Of a DNA stretch of 64,000 nucleotides, positions 23,597 through 34,870 are shown piece by piece (positions within the stretch are counted from its first letter, which is position 1; the number at the start of each line of letters is the position of its first letter). The DNA lies in the NCBI RefSeq assembly GCF_026151205.1, contig NC_087084.1, positions 9,544,894 to 9,608,893 of the forward strand, read 5' to 3'. The DNA comes from Bolinopsis microptera. Its lineage: Eukaryota > Ctenophora > Tentaculata > Lobata > Bolinopsidae. Under the pieces are notes generated by a model, which was not told where the DNA came from, searched no databases, and worked only from the letters and a program-made list of their open reading frames with translations. Made by a program: the position numbers and the translations under genes.

Positions 23597-24293
23597 TTGG
23601 TTCAAGAAGATAGTCCTCGATAGTGAATTTGCACAGCCAAGAGGGAATAGCGTGGTACAGCCAAACGTCGTCCACAAAGGAACCGTTAACGTTTATAACC
23701 TGAGTTAATGTTAACGTTTATAATCTGAGTTAATGTTAACGTTTATAATCTGAGTTAATGTTAACGTTTATAATCTGAGTTAATGTTAACGTTTATAATC
23801 TGAGTTAATGTTAACATTTATAGTCTGAGTTAATGTTAACGTTTATAATCTGAGTTAATGTTAACGTTTATAACCTAAGTTAATGTTAACGTTTATAGTA
23901 TAGAATAATTGCTCCACATGCACTTCTGATAAAAAGTCACATTCCTAACGTGAGTCAGAGGAGACAAAATTTACAGCAACCATCAAATACCGTGATTTCC
24001 GAAGTAATTTCTACCGGTAAAGGTCATGATATAGCGTCGGATGATATCCGATTGTCAGAATCAAATTTCATATCTCGTCTAATTTTTATGGCAACCTGCC
24101 CACGGCAAACGTCATTATCAAGTTCGTACTAAAATAATTGATTCTAAGAATTTCGCTGATTCATTAACAATCTCTGCGATGATAAAACGTTTTTAATGAA
24201 AATTCTTACCTTGAGGGAGTAAAATCCTGCATCTTCTAGTGCGATGACGTTAGCTCTGTCGTGGCCGACCTCATCACGGAAATTGTGTAAAAC
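23597..24293 (-). CDS. Ig-like domain gene, two exons
   Basis: Exons 24210-24293 (acceptor CTTCAG, donor CAAG|GTAAGA) and 23597-23699 (acceptor ACTCAG, donor CCAA|GTAAAT) join in phase 0. The junction reads LEDAGFYSLK|VINVNGS, the DxGxY end of an Ig fold followed by strand G. The next stretch (DDVWLYHAIPSWLCKF) is hydrophobic and unrecognised. The frame is also open upstream of 24293 to an ATG at 24365, so the first exon might start there without an intron. The exon ends in phase 1, so coding continues towards lower coordinates. The complete PSMD3 gene begins about 1.1 kb upstream on the same strand, so this gene probably starts between 24.3 and 25.4 kb. It may be the 5' part of the gene carrying the Ig domain at 15.8-16.6 kb. 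Confidence 0.6.
23690..23898. repeat. 25-bp minisatellite containing a splice acceptor
   Basis: The unit GTTAACGTTTATAATCTGAG plus TTAAT repeats about eight times. On the minus strand each unit reads TTAACTCAG|ATTATAAACG, so each holds a potential 3' splice site. The exon-proximal unit supplies the real acceptor CTCAG|GTTATAAAC at 23699/23700. Confidence 0.88.
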
Positions 24294-25401
24294 CTGAAGA
24301 GGGTGCGTGGTTTTAATAAAGTGATAATTATTTACTGAAATGCTAATATTCTTGAAAACATTCATTGATTAAAGTGTAAAAAATAATGTGCGCATATAAT
24401 AATGATAGGTACTTGTACTACACGTGTAGTGACACGTGACACGGTTCAAACTTTAGTTCAAACCTTTGTGTTAGCATAATCTGAACGGAATGTTATTTGC
24501 TGATCGTCTATTCCTGGAGCATAGTAAAACTTTTTCGTGAGGCTGGACACCTGAAGGGAGCGGAGTTCATTTTAATGAGGAATTATTTGAATTCTTTGGA
24601 AAATGAACATGATCACAGTTTATAATGTAGTTTATTTACAAGAAAACGTAAAAGATAGACTAAAAAAGGTGCTTAATTAAATTGATAGGTATCATCAAAG
24701 GTAGTCAAATATAGACTTACTGAGTTGAGAGATAGCAATAAAAATACTAATGTCAGTGATTTAGGGCCGGGATTGCAAAACATTGTAATGTTACCATTGA
24801 ACCTTGGGGATAATATGTCGTTATAACAACCTTTATCATATTGTGCATGTGTTTTAACAGTAGATTACTATGTCAGAAAAATTAGATGTTGAAAGAATTA
24901 TAGCTTAAAAGTATCATATCGAGAGAAATTCAAAATCTCAAAATAATTAGCGTTTACAATTTATATTAATGAGGAGACTGCACTGACATGAATAAAGCAC
25001 GATGTTAACTTACAAACAATACAATATCAAATTACTATCCATGGCATACCACATCACTACATATGTGTTTCTAAGAAAAAATGGTATTTTTATTCATACA
25101 AATAATTCTTAATTAATAACACATTTTGTGCAACAATTGAAAAGTTACCATATCATATAAGTATAGGTTTGTGACCAGCACCTGAAGCTCCACTTGAAGC
25201 AAAAACTAACACACCAAAATGCGGTTATAAATTCCTACACAATTATGACCAATTAAAATCGTTTTTTAAAGCAGCTAAATAGAATTTTGACGAATTTGTG
25301 AGAAGGTCAAGGTTATCTACCAGTTACCACCAGAAAACGACTGTGTATAGGTGATAGAAGCTGATGTCAATTATCATTGTGTCAAAACATAACTGAGCAA
25401 T
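24294..25401. other. Intergenic region between PSMD3 and the Ig-like gene
   Basis: No exon was recognised. It should hold the 3' UTR of PSMD3 and the promoter or first exon of the downstream minus-strand gene. CACGTG-type sites occur near 24420-24440. Confidence 0.45.
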
Positions 25402-27677
25402 TTACAACATTCCATCGTCCTCTTCCTCGGCTATTTCTTTAGCGTATTCTAGGTCCTGCTGCTCACGCTCACGCTGCTTCTGTGCATCCTCCAGGTTATC
25501 GTTGTAAGATTTGGGAGGGAATCTCATTGCCTTGATGCTGTGGTTGTGTATGTCAAGGCAGAAGCGGATGCGTTCGTGGTAAGCTTTCAGAGGTTCGTTG
25601 GTTCCATAAACGTTGGCACTGTCATTGCTTTGCATGTAACCCTTTTCGTGATCAATCGTGGCCTCAATCACACCGTCATGGATAGCCTGGGAAAATTGAA
25701 ATTAAAATCGTATAGTTGCAACCTACACTACCCATCTTATTTAAGCAATACTTGAGAATAATGTCTCGAGAAATTCTACATTTTTGGCACTCTATAGCAA
25801 AACTATAGAAAAATCATAAATTCAGACAGTCTCGATAACTATATTTGTTTTTAAAAAATCTAAAAGTAATTTATAAAACATCATCACCTTAGCGATGATG
25901 TACTCAGCATCCTCAGGGCTATCTAGCTGCAGTTTATCAGCAACATCAGCCAGACTAATTCTACTGTAACTCAGTGCGACACTCTTGATACCTGAAATAA
26001 ATTGATTGTAGTAGGGGTTCTAGTTCGCAGTAAACCAATTCAGTTCGCAGTAAACCACTTAGCATCAGTTCGCAGTAAACCACTTATCATTTGTATCTTT
26101 TTTAGCTTGTTATCAGCAGTCGTTATCTGCAAGTGTTAAACACCACGCTAACCTGATGAAATTCTGATGAAATTCCTGATGAATTTTCCACACAGTGGAA
26201 AAGGATATGCAATCGGAGATTGGAAAGCTCATGAGAGCTGTGAACTGTGGCTCATATTTTATTATTTAAGCTGCTCTACGAGCACATAAGCTAGCTAGTT
26301 AGTTTTATATAGTTAAGAGTATTAGTTACAAATTATTTTGAGAATACCCATTTTCGAAAATTCCACTCTAACCAGGAAATGCTCGATTACAAAAATGGGT
26401 ATTCTCAAATAACTGCCTATGAGGTCATTTGGGTTGGACGGCACAAACCACTGTTTTGGTGTATACCCCCTTAAATATATTAAAAAATTGTAACAAATTT
26501 TGGTATTAGGCCAGTTAAATGATCACGAAGAAACAAACTGTATTTGAAAAAAAAAGGAAAATATGAAAGCAGAAAACATACCTGTTTTGATGACATTGTG
26601 GCGTAACCTGTTGATCAGAGTCATTGTACCTTCCTTCATGAATTTATCAGAATATTTTTCCAAGACAATGGAGAACTTAGCCAGGTCACCAGCAAGAACA
26701 GCTTGAGTTAACTGTAAGTATGGGTGAAGAGACATCATCAGGTGCTGATCCCTGAAGATGTGGCGCTCTGGGACCTCCCCGAGAAGAAGTTGAACCACCA
26801 CAAGAAGCTTGGTAGCAGCTTGCTTAAATCCAATGGCCGCATTTTGGGGAGCCTTTCTTATGGCTTGGTTGAGATTCTTGAAAGCTTCAGAATAATCCAG
26901 CTGGGTTGCCTTGATTTTACCCAGATAGAAAAGGTATCTTGCGCTTTCATTGTTGTTAGCATTTTCAGGGAAGGTGGTTTTGCTTATCAATTTCTCGGCT
27001 TGTTCGTACAAGTTATAGTGGATGTAGTTCCGTAATAGGAGATTTAACAGCATAGCTTGTCCCTCGCTGTCATGTCTGAGAGTTGAGGTACGCAGGCGAC
27101 CATGAAGAAGTGTACGAGCTTCATGAAGCCTTCCTGACATCTCAAAAGCTCGACTGTAGTAGAAGAAACACCTAGCTCCCAGTAAGTGCATGGTGGGTTT
27201 ATTAACAGACATAACTCGGTTAATCAATGCCTGAGCACAGGGGATGCTGTCATTGATGCGGTTATTGTCCAGCAAACTTATCAGTCCAAGGAGATTGACA
27301 TATATCTCAGTAAGCACACTCCTAGCATGAGGCTTTTCATCTTTGCTGTCAGAACAAGGAAAGTAACTCAACAGCTTTCCTTTGAACTCATAAGAATCGG
27401 AAATGTAAGTTTTAGTGAGCTGATTGAGGACAGCATCGTTCAATCGCTTCCTTGTAGATGCCAGTTGTCTCAAAACTCTTAAAACAAATCGAGGTTCTTT
27501 GTTAACAACACTTTTTTCAATGATGCTAATGTGATCTTTGATGTCCTCTATAGTAAGTGCATCTATCTCAGATTGTGGCTTTGGTGCTTCTGCTTCTTTC
27601 ATCTCCACATCTTCAGATTTAGGTTTTTCAGCCTTTGGTTTCTCGCCTTTAGGTTTCCTCTGTGCTTTTGAGGCCAT
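25402..27677 (-). CDS. PSMD3: 26S proteasome non-ATPase regulatory subunit 3 (Rpn3)
   Basis: Complete three-exon gene: 26582-27677, 25888-25991 and 25402-25686, joined by GT-AG introns (phases 1 and 0), giving 494 residues against about 534 in human. Rpn3 is a scaffold subunit of the lid of the 19S regulatory particle, in cytosol and nucleus. The N-terminus is Lys/Glu/Pro-rich ([16 protein letters not shown]), followed by the helical-repeat body ([30 protein letters not shown]). The PCI winged-helix end has [17 protein letters not shown] and [18 protein letters not shown]. The tail ends in an acidic EEEDDGML. The ATG at 27677 opens the conserved body and no upstream in-frame ATG is needed. 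Exon boundaries fall inside the PCI domain. The first intron contains a small palindromic element. Family assignment is firm. Confidence 0.96.
26337..26409. repeat. Short inverted repeat in PSMD3 intron 1
   Basis: TTTGAGAATACCCATTTT on the left is mirrored by AAAATGGGTATTCTCAAA on the right around a roughly 37-bp spacer. It is MITE-like in form but only 73 bp long. Confidence 0.75.
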
Positions 27678-28449
27678 GACTGCTTGTCTTACTTTTCAAT
27701 ATGCTAGAATATACAAAGTGTTAGATTAGTGCAATTGTTACAAAATACATGACCCAGCTAATAAGATGTTTTCAAGGATAAATATCATGATCATTTTTGA
27801 GAATTTTTGAATCTGAGAATTTGACAATTATTGCCGGGAATACTCAAAAATGTCTCAAAAATTATTTTTGAATCTGAGAAATTCAGCATGGTTTTCTCAT
27901 TTTCTCAAAAATTGTCCACTCAAAAATCATTTTTGAGAATGAGAATTTGGCCATTTTTGTCGAGACTCTCAAAATACTCATGATCCCCCTCCCCCTTTTT
28001 TTAGTACTATGGAGATACAAGTATCTTATAAAATTTTAGGAACTTGAAAACGTCTATCACTCATCCCGGTTCATCTCATACTCCCCCCAATTATTCTCAC
28101 CTAATATCCTTGATGAAACTATAATAATATAAATAATACAAGCTCATATTTTCTGGCTTTAAAAGTAGATGGTATCATATTACTATATACTTAGTAACTT
28201 CAACAATTGACAGGCCTTCCCATGAAGTCAACAACTGTAAAAAAAGTTTCCAGAAGATAGATAACATTTATAAACATTGAAGCAAGGGTTATATATTATG
28301 TGAAACAATACATTTATGTATGCAACAATGCTGGTCAATAACTAGACTGTAATTATGGAGACAGTGCAGTTCATCGAATGATAGCAACACCAAGGGCCAG
28401 TGATGCCTACCCCTTTATAGCATAGGGACAGCATTGTAGCCTATGTTAA
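27678..28449. other. PSMD3 upstream region
   Basis: Non-coding. At about 27790-27980, TTTTTGAGAAT / TCTCAAAAAT motifs repeat in both orientations, giving several potential hairpins close to the PSMD3 promoter. Nothing else was recognised. Confidence 0.5.
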
Positions 28450-29079
28450 TAGGGACTACCGGTGGGTGATGAATAATTGAGAATCCAACAGGATCTTGTT
28501 CTCTTCATTGTGCTGATTCCGGGAAGCATTTGTTTTACACTCTAATCCTATTAAAAATCGAGATATCGGTCATTGAAAAATGAGTAATTATAGGCCTGTC
28601 AATGATTGCAGCCCAATTAAGAGCTGATCAGTTGCAGCTACTTGTGCCATATAAGGGATAACTGAAGTCACGTGACCGCCAATCCTATCACGTGACCTTG
28701 ATTCGTAAATCCTTGGTCACGTGATCACATTCGTACCGTGTCGAATGCTGACTAGGATATCTCGTGACGTCACCAGAGCTCAAGCTTCCTGACCAGGCCT
28801 TATATGGAATAATATAGTGTATCACGTGTAATTGGATCCAATTAAGATGAGCCGCGCAATTATCGCAGCATCTCGATCTGGTATCACCTGTTGAAACCCA
28901 GCAGGCAGCTGGGCCAGAGATTTTAAAATAGAAGGATTTTTTGTTGATGAAAATCGAAGCGAAAATCATGTAACCCTATGTTTCCGAGGACGCCGAACAC
29001 GATAAAACTGGTTATAATTATCATACTCAAGGGCAAATTGCTTTAAAATGCACTTGAATGTCATAGTTGTTATTATAAA

Positions 29080-30125
29080 AGGGTATTATGTAACTTTAAC
29101 TCTAGATATAAGGTATAATGTAACGTTAACTCTAGATGTAAGGTATAATGTAACGTTAACTCTAGATATAAGGTATAATGTAACGTTAACTCTAGATGTA
29201 AGGTATAATGTAACGTTAACTCTAGATGTAATGTATAATGTAACGTTAACTCCAGATATCTATATTATATTTTAAACTTGACGAAATTTCCCCGGCAACG
29301 GGGACATAGAAGAAAAAACACCGAAAATCGACCTCAAAATGACCCTCTGGTGATGCCAAACCCAGCTCGCAAATGGAGTTGAAACCTCGCCATTTTTAGC
29401 AGGGTTGTAGAAAAAGGATAGGAATAGGCTATAGCATTCTTAGAATTTTGATTTAGGCTTTAGATTTTTTATAATTAACGTCGGAAGTGAGGTAAAATAA
29501 CCGTTAGAATAATGTCGTTATTTTAGCAAAGGTTTACTGCGCTGTTGCGTAGCAACGTTAAAATGCACGTGCGCGAGCAACCACAGATTAACAACGCGCG
29601 TTGTTATGCTGTATGCTACGTCATAATTTCAAAACTAGCTCACATTTACGCTCACGCTATGACTTCTTATAACTTTGTTTGTGATTGCAATATTTTGATG
29701 CAGTAAAAAGTATCGATACTTTTTTTTTCGATACTAAATTCGCTAGATCAACACACAATGCTGACATTACGCCGCGCACACACAATCAACAAAAATATTG
29801 TTGTTTTCTAATTACGCAAATAACTTTGCGCATTAAACATTTTAATTGCCTGGCAATAATTCAATTGACTGTCATTCTCGATTGAAATATCAGAATTTCA
29901 CAACTAGCTCACATTTACCCTCATGACGCTATATACCTATATATATTTATAACTTTGGTTGTGATTGAAATTTTTTGATGCGGTAAAAAGTATCGTTTTG
30001 GGGCTATATGACGAAGAGAAATTAAAACATAACTGATGCTTAAAATTTCCTCGAACAAAGCTTTCGACTAGCGGCGGGTTTCTAGTAAGGTATAATGTAA
30101 CGTTAACTCCAGATATAAGGCACAA
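29080..30125. repeat. 30-bp minisatellite, split by a Helitron
   Basis: The unit CTCTAGATATAAGGTATAATG plus TAACGTTAA repeats about six times at 29080-29258 and resumes at 30086-30125 after the inserted Helitron. It happens to stay open in one frame as a 10-residue repeat (YNVTLTLDIR), which I do not regard as a gene. Confidence 0.88.
29259..30085 (+). mobile_element. Non-autonomous Helitron nested in the minisatellite
   Basis: The element begins TCTATATTATATTTTAAAC directly after A (29258) and ends GGGTTTCTAG directly before T (30086). Removing it restores a normal minisatellite unit (CCAGATA|TAAGGTATAATG), so the insertion point is exactly A^T, as for Helitrons. A TCGAA..TTCGA stem-loop lies at 30051-30067, about 14 bases before CTAG. 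The same 5' end (over 30 bp) recurs on the minus strand at 63184. The interior holds two diverged copies of an AACTAGCTCACATTTAC..GTAAAAAGTATCG block. There are no Rep/helicase genes. Confidence 0.88.
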
Positions 30126-32075
30126 GTTAAAGGACCAGTTAACTGAAAAAAAGTTATCCTCATATTTTGACAGATTGTGACAAATAGCAAACTAAGCAAC
30201 GAGTCGAAATTGTTTGTTCGTAAGTCATATATTAATATGCTAATTGCGGTTCTTTTGCACCCTGTCTAAAGACTCTATCACGATCCTATCGAAAATGGTA
30301 TTACTATAATAAATATATTTGGTAGACCGGGTATTTTGGCGGGAATTCTGTTCCTACGGCACTGTTCTGATAGAAGCTACTTCTACTAATGGTCCCAGAG
30401 GAACGGCCGTAAAGTAGCCAGACTTCTTGTCTCCTGTACTGGCTGACACATGCGGATTAAAGTTAGAAATTTCGCTATGTGTAATTAAGCAATGAAAACA
30501 ATCCAAAATTATCACATATGACATAAGTTCTAATAGCAGAAACTTTCTAACCGTACATTCACCCGCCACTGTTCAAGAACCTATATCACTGTTTAAAATC
30601 ATGACGTGAGCACTGTACATCCAATCAGCTATTCCTTTAGTTAGGATGATAGCCAAAACTATAAGGATTTTGGAGAACTAGGGTAATAGTCATAATTTAA
30701 TTCAAAAATTTGAGTGAGTTACACGTGTTTTATTGACGATGATAAACATTTGCAATGTATTTCGCTATGCAAGCGCGCACTGAGGGACTTTATGACGTCA
30801 CGAGGCCACAGCTTATTATTGCAATAACACGCGTTACACGTACGCTAGAGAGTTGGTTCTTTCGGCGATACGATTCTTTACCAGTTTGTCACAGCTGATT
30901 TAAATCTTAGCCAAATTGGAGACTACATATTATGATAGGAAAAAGTTTAATGTTAAAGGTAAGGTTAACTTTAAATTTGAGGCAGAAGGTAATGAGTAGT
31001 GTACAACGGAAGGGGACCATTCTCATAAAAGGAGCGTCGACTTATCCGTAAGTAGCCCTAGCACAATCCTTAAATACCGCAAGTTCATCCTTAAACCGTT
31101 ATAAAGACTTGAAATACCGCTTGTAGAAGTCCCGATACAATTCTTGGTAGTCCTTTTCGATATTGGTTGAAATCTGTATTCGTTAATCTTAAGCAAATAT
31201 TTGAATACATTTCTTTCATCTTCTGAACTTGAAATCTTTCCTTCATAAGCCCGATTATTAGTTGAGAACTAGTAGCGTCGTTGTTTACAATTACTGAGAT
31301 TCGGCAGAGAGACTGGTGCCACCCTAAGCCGCTCAGGCGCTTAGTTTATAATAACATCTATGACATTCAAGTGCATTTTAAAGCAATTTGCCCTTGAGTA
31401 TGATAATTATAACCAGTTTTATCGTGTTCGGCGTCCTTGGAAACATAGGGTTACATGATTTTCGCTTCGATTTTCATCAACAAAAAATCCTTCTATTTTA
31501 AAATCTCTGGCCCAGCTGCCTGCTGGGTTTCAAAAGGTGATACCAGATCGAGATGCTGCGATAATTGCGCAGCTCATCTTAATTGGATCCAATTACACGT
31601 GATACACTATATTATTCCATATAAGGCCTGGTCAGGAAGCTTGAGCTCTGGTGACGTCACGAGATATCCTAGTCAGCATTCGACACGTTACGAATGTGAT
31701 CACGTGACCAAGGATTTACGAATCAAGGTCACGTGATAGGATTGGCGGTCACGTGACTTCAGTTATCCCTTATATGGCACAAGTAGCTGCAACTGATCAG
31801 CTCTTAATTGGGCTGCAATCATTGACAGGCCTATAATTACTCATTTTTCAATGACCGATATCTCGATTTTTAATAGGATTAGAGCGTAAAACGAATGCTT
31901 CCCGGAATCAGCACAATGAAGAGAACAAGATCCTGTTGGATTCTCAATTATTCATCACCCACCGGTAGTCCCTACTATGTTAAGTTTGGCCGAAGTTGGT
32001 CTAAGTGTTGGTGCAGTAACACTGCAGTAACAGGGCAAAGAAAAAAACTCTTGATAGACTAAATGAGAAAAAGTC

Positions 32076-32200
32076 TGATTTTATAATAATAATAAATACA
32101 ACTTTTATAAACCGCCTTATAGCTAAATCATATAACTCGATATAATTTAATCCTGGAGATAAACTCCAGTGCTTTCTAAAGCGGCTCTTACATTAACTGA
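32076..32200 (-). mobile_element. Possible LINE 3' tail
   Basis: Read on the minus strand, CTTTAGAAAGC..GGAGTTTATCTCC..GCTATAAGGCGGTTTATAAA followed by an ATT repeat resembles the GGCTATAAAGCGATGTATAAA tail of the CR1/L2-like LINEs here. It looks like a related but different family. Confidence 0.4.
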
Positions 32201-33479
32201 GCTTAATTTAATAATTTAATAATAACATTTTAATATTGAGGAATAAGCAAGAGAAGAGCTGTCCAGTGATGGCAAGATAACAAATTTTCCGTTGCAATGG
32301 TAAGGGATAAGATTATTATTATTATTAAATCTAAAATAGCTAATAATTTAATTAATTATTAACAGGCCCCTTAACGTGGGCAATAACATACGCTTTATAT
32401 ATATAAGGGATAAGAAGACTTTCAGCTAAACAATAGCAGAGTGCAAGACAAATTCATAGGACGTTTGGTAATAGAATTATGCCTACCATTTGCATTAGCC
32501 ATAAAGAGGTATTACCCAGGAGTTTTTGTAGAAAGTAAAGTTTAATGTAAGTAAGTAAGTAACGAACTCGCATATGGGAAAGGTTCATGTGTTAAGGTGA
32601 GCAATTTGTAACAAATAATTTGAGGACAACATGACACTTCAAAACATAACAAGAGGAAATATGGACAGAAAAACCACATTCAAAGACTGAAAGATCTGGA
32701 GGACTCTGCAACCCAGGAATCAACTACTCAGTTATCATCGCTCAATAATCGGTTTGGTATCGATGTTACATACTATGTTTCCGCGACTTTGAAGCTTTTC
32801 TTTTTTTTTCAAACATTGGAGTACAATGTGCAGAAAGTTGGAGATTTAAACTTTTGGAAGCATGTAAGGATATAGATCTGATATCGATTGTAAATACTAA
32901 AGATACTCTAGCACAATTGTAACTGCAGTTTTACATGCTTGATGAACACTCTTGCAGGTACCACCCGTATTCATACTCAGACCTGAATATAGTCATTTTC
33001 CGATACAAGATTGGGGACAGGTTCTATAAACCAAAAAACAAACAAACAAGGTTGAAGGTGAGTCGACTTAGTACAAAAGCAAAAGATAAAACAGACATTA
33101 TCATTTCATCAAAACAAGGCAATGAATTAAATTAGCCTCGGATGGCAAGAAGTCCTTCGAAATGTAAAATTTCATTTCCCATCGAAAACTTATATCACTG
33201 GATACTACTCCATACTCAGATAAAAATGGAAAATGTAGTTTAACGAATAACTTTAGTTCCCAAAAATGTGTCATTGAGTATGGAGTAACCAAAGTTGAAT
33301 ACAAGCCTCGGCGTATCAAAAACAACATAATTTAGCTAAAAACTGTTCATGTTGTGCAAATGATCACATGACACACAAACGGCATCAACCAGGCCGAAGA
33401 ATAATATGATAATCATTAAATTTTATTATCAGTATGTTATAAACATGTGAATATGTGAGCCTTTAAAATTAAATTTGTT

Positions 33480-34470
33480 TGATTGATGATGTCAACCCAT
33501 CAAGATTGTTGCTCTGAGAACAGCAAAGCAAAAATGATAGTTTGTCCCCTTAATATGGAGCCTGCGAAGTGCAAATGCGCGCGGCGCAACCACGTCTTAA
33601 TTCCACGCGGGTTATATATATTGTTCTTGTCCCATGTCATGTGCCTTGTATTGTTTATTTTTTGACATCCGTTGCATGCCACTTTTCGCGCGCGAAGCGC
33701 CGACGAAACATGTATCAATTTATTTTTATTGTTTATTGATTTTTTGTTATAGACTGACCCGGCGCGCGCTATACTACGTTGCAGCACTTGGACAAGTATT
33801 TGCTCTATCCAGAGCCCTCTCGCTTGCAGTAGCTTAACGGGTGATACTTAACGGGTGATATACAGGACCGTCGACGAGTCCAACACGGCGCGCGTCCTGG
33901 TAGGTTGTAAACCTACAAGCAGTAGCGCGCGACCGCCGAAGGCGCGTCAGTACGCAGTACGCGTAGACTCATGGCTAGGTCAAGACAAGTATTATAAGTC
34001 ATTTTATGAATCGATCCGGCATTTGCTTGCTCGAACCATGCAACGTTATGTGTTAGCTCTAGTGTATGTTTATAACCTACCGAGACGCGCGCCGAGTTGG
34101 TACAAACATTTAATTTTACGAATATCACATGATCATACGCTAATAATTGTTTTGTGCTTACTGCTTAAATAATATTGCGTGACCACCATGATTATCAGAT
34201 TATATGGCAGGCATATGATTTATTTGTAAAATCAAGCGTGTCACATATAATATGTGACACGCTTGATTTTACAAATGAATCATATGCCTGCCATTAATTG
34301 CAGACGAATGACGATGTCAATCAGTCAATCACTCAATCCTTTGCAGCCCGGCGTGGTCCTGTGTGCTGTGGTGCCCGTGAATTTCGCCGATCTAATGAGA
34401 AGCATTTATATTTGATGCGCGGCGCGGCCCAGTAGTGCATTACGCTACTATGCAACGTCACATATTAAAC
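33480..34470. repeat. CG-rich dispersed repeat, copy 1
   Basis: GATGTCAACCC..TTGTTGCTCTG and TTTGATGCGCGGCGCGGCCCA blocks are shared with 43075-44160 in the same order. Internal CGCGCGGCGC islands stand out from the AT-rich background. The CTCTATCCAGAGCCCT block at about 33800 recurs at about 35180. No coding or transposase was seen. Confidence 0.6.
34204..34293. repeat. Near-perfect 90-bp palindrome
   Basis: ATGGCAGGCATATGATTTAT..GCGTGTCACATAT is followed by its reverse complement with one mismatch. It lies inside the CG-rich repeat. Confidence 0.85.
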
Positions 34471-34756
34471 TTCACATAGTATACGCGCAGACATATTGCA
34501 TTATGCATTGGTAGGACGACGACGTAGGTTAAGCATAAAATATTAAGCGCTTTTCTTCACAGCAACTGCTTAGTGCTTAGGGTTGAATAGTATTTAATTA
34601 GGAAGAATTATAACATTTAAAAAAATTTTAAATGTGTATCATTTGTTTTATTTCACGTTCAACGTTCATCGTTTCAATTTTAACTTTTTTGACGCGTGGC
34701 CGTCAGGGCGATTTTGGCTTTGCAGCCTAGCTTCGTTTTTAATTGTTAATAATTTT

Positions 34757-34870
34757 AAATCTACCTTACCTGGGGACCTCAGGCTATTATGTTCATAAAC
34801 ATATAGAATAGAGATTCGGCGGAATGACAGGCTGAGCGCGGCCCAGTAAAATCTAGACCAAGACACGATC
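34757..34870 (+). repeat. Short dispersed repeat with ACCTGGGGACCTCAGG hairpin
   Basis: CTTACCTGGGGACCTCAGGC, an ATGTT..AACAT palindrome and GAGATTCGGC recur at about 62700 and, partly, at about 63745 with GGCGGAATGAAGGGCTGAG. Three copies in one window suggest an abundant short element. Confidence 0.6.

Larger units (their letters stand above)
28450..31974. mobile_element. MULE-like element with about 620-bp terminal inverted repeats
   Basis: The ends are TAGGGACTACCGGTGGGTGA and its exact complement. The flanks carry a perfect 9-bp direct repeat CTATGTTAA (28441-28449 and 31975-31983), the target duplication length typical of Mutator-like elements. The arms (about 28450-29070 and 31352-31974) differ at only a few positions, so the insertion is young or the arms are homogenised. 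A 93-codon open frame (28688-28969 minus, 31455-31736 plus) is simply mirrored in both arms and is probably fortuitous. The interior has no transposase; it holds a 30-bp minisatellite and a nested Helitron. Each arm has four CACGTG cores within roughly 160 bp. A foldback element of another superfamily is the alternative. Confidence 0.85.

Noticed and set aside
28688-28969. 93-residue frame mirrored at 31455-31736
   Set aside because: Both copies lie in the arms of one inverted-repeat element; identity follows from arm identity, and there is no domain or codon signal.
29048-29275. Repeat protein with YNVTLTLDIR units
   Set aside because: A 30-bp minisatellite keeps any open frame open; no start context, splice or wider coding support.
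33483-34172. Cluster of small open frames on both strands
   Set aside because: They lie inside a CG-rich dispersed repeat and overlap each other in opposite directions.
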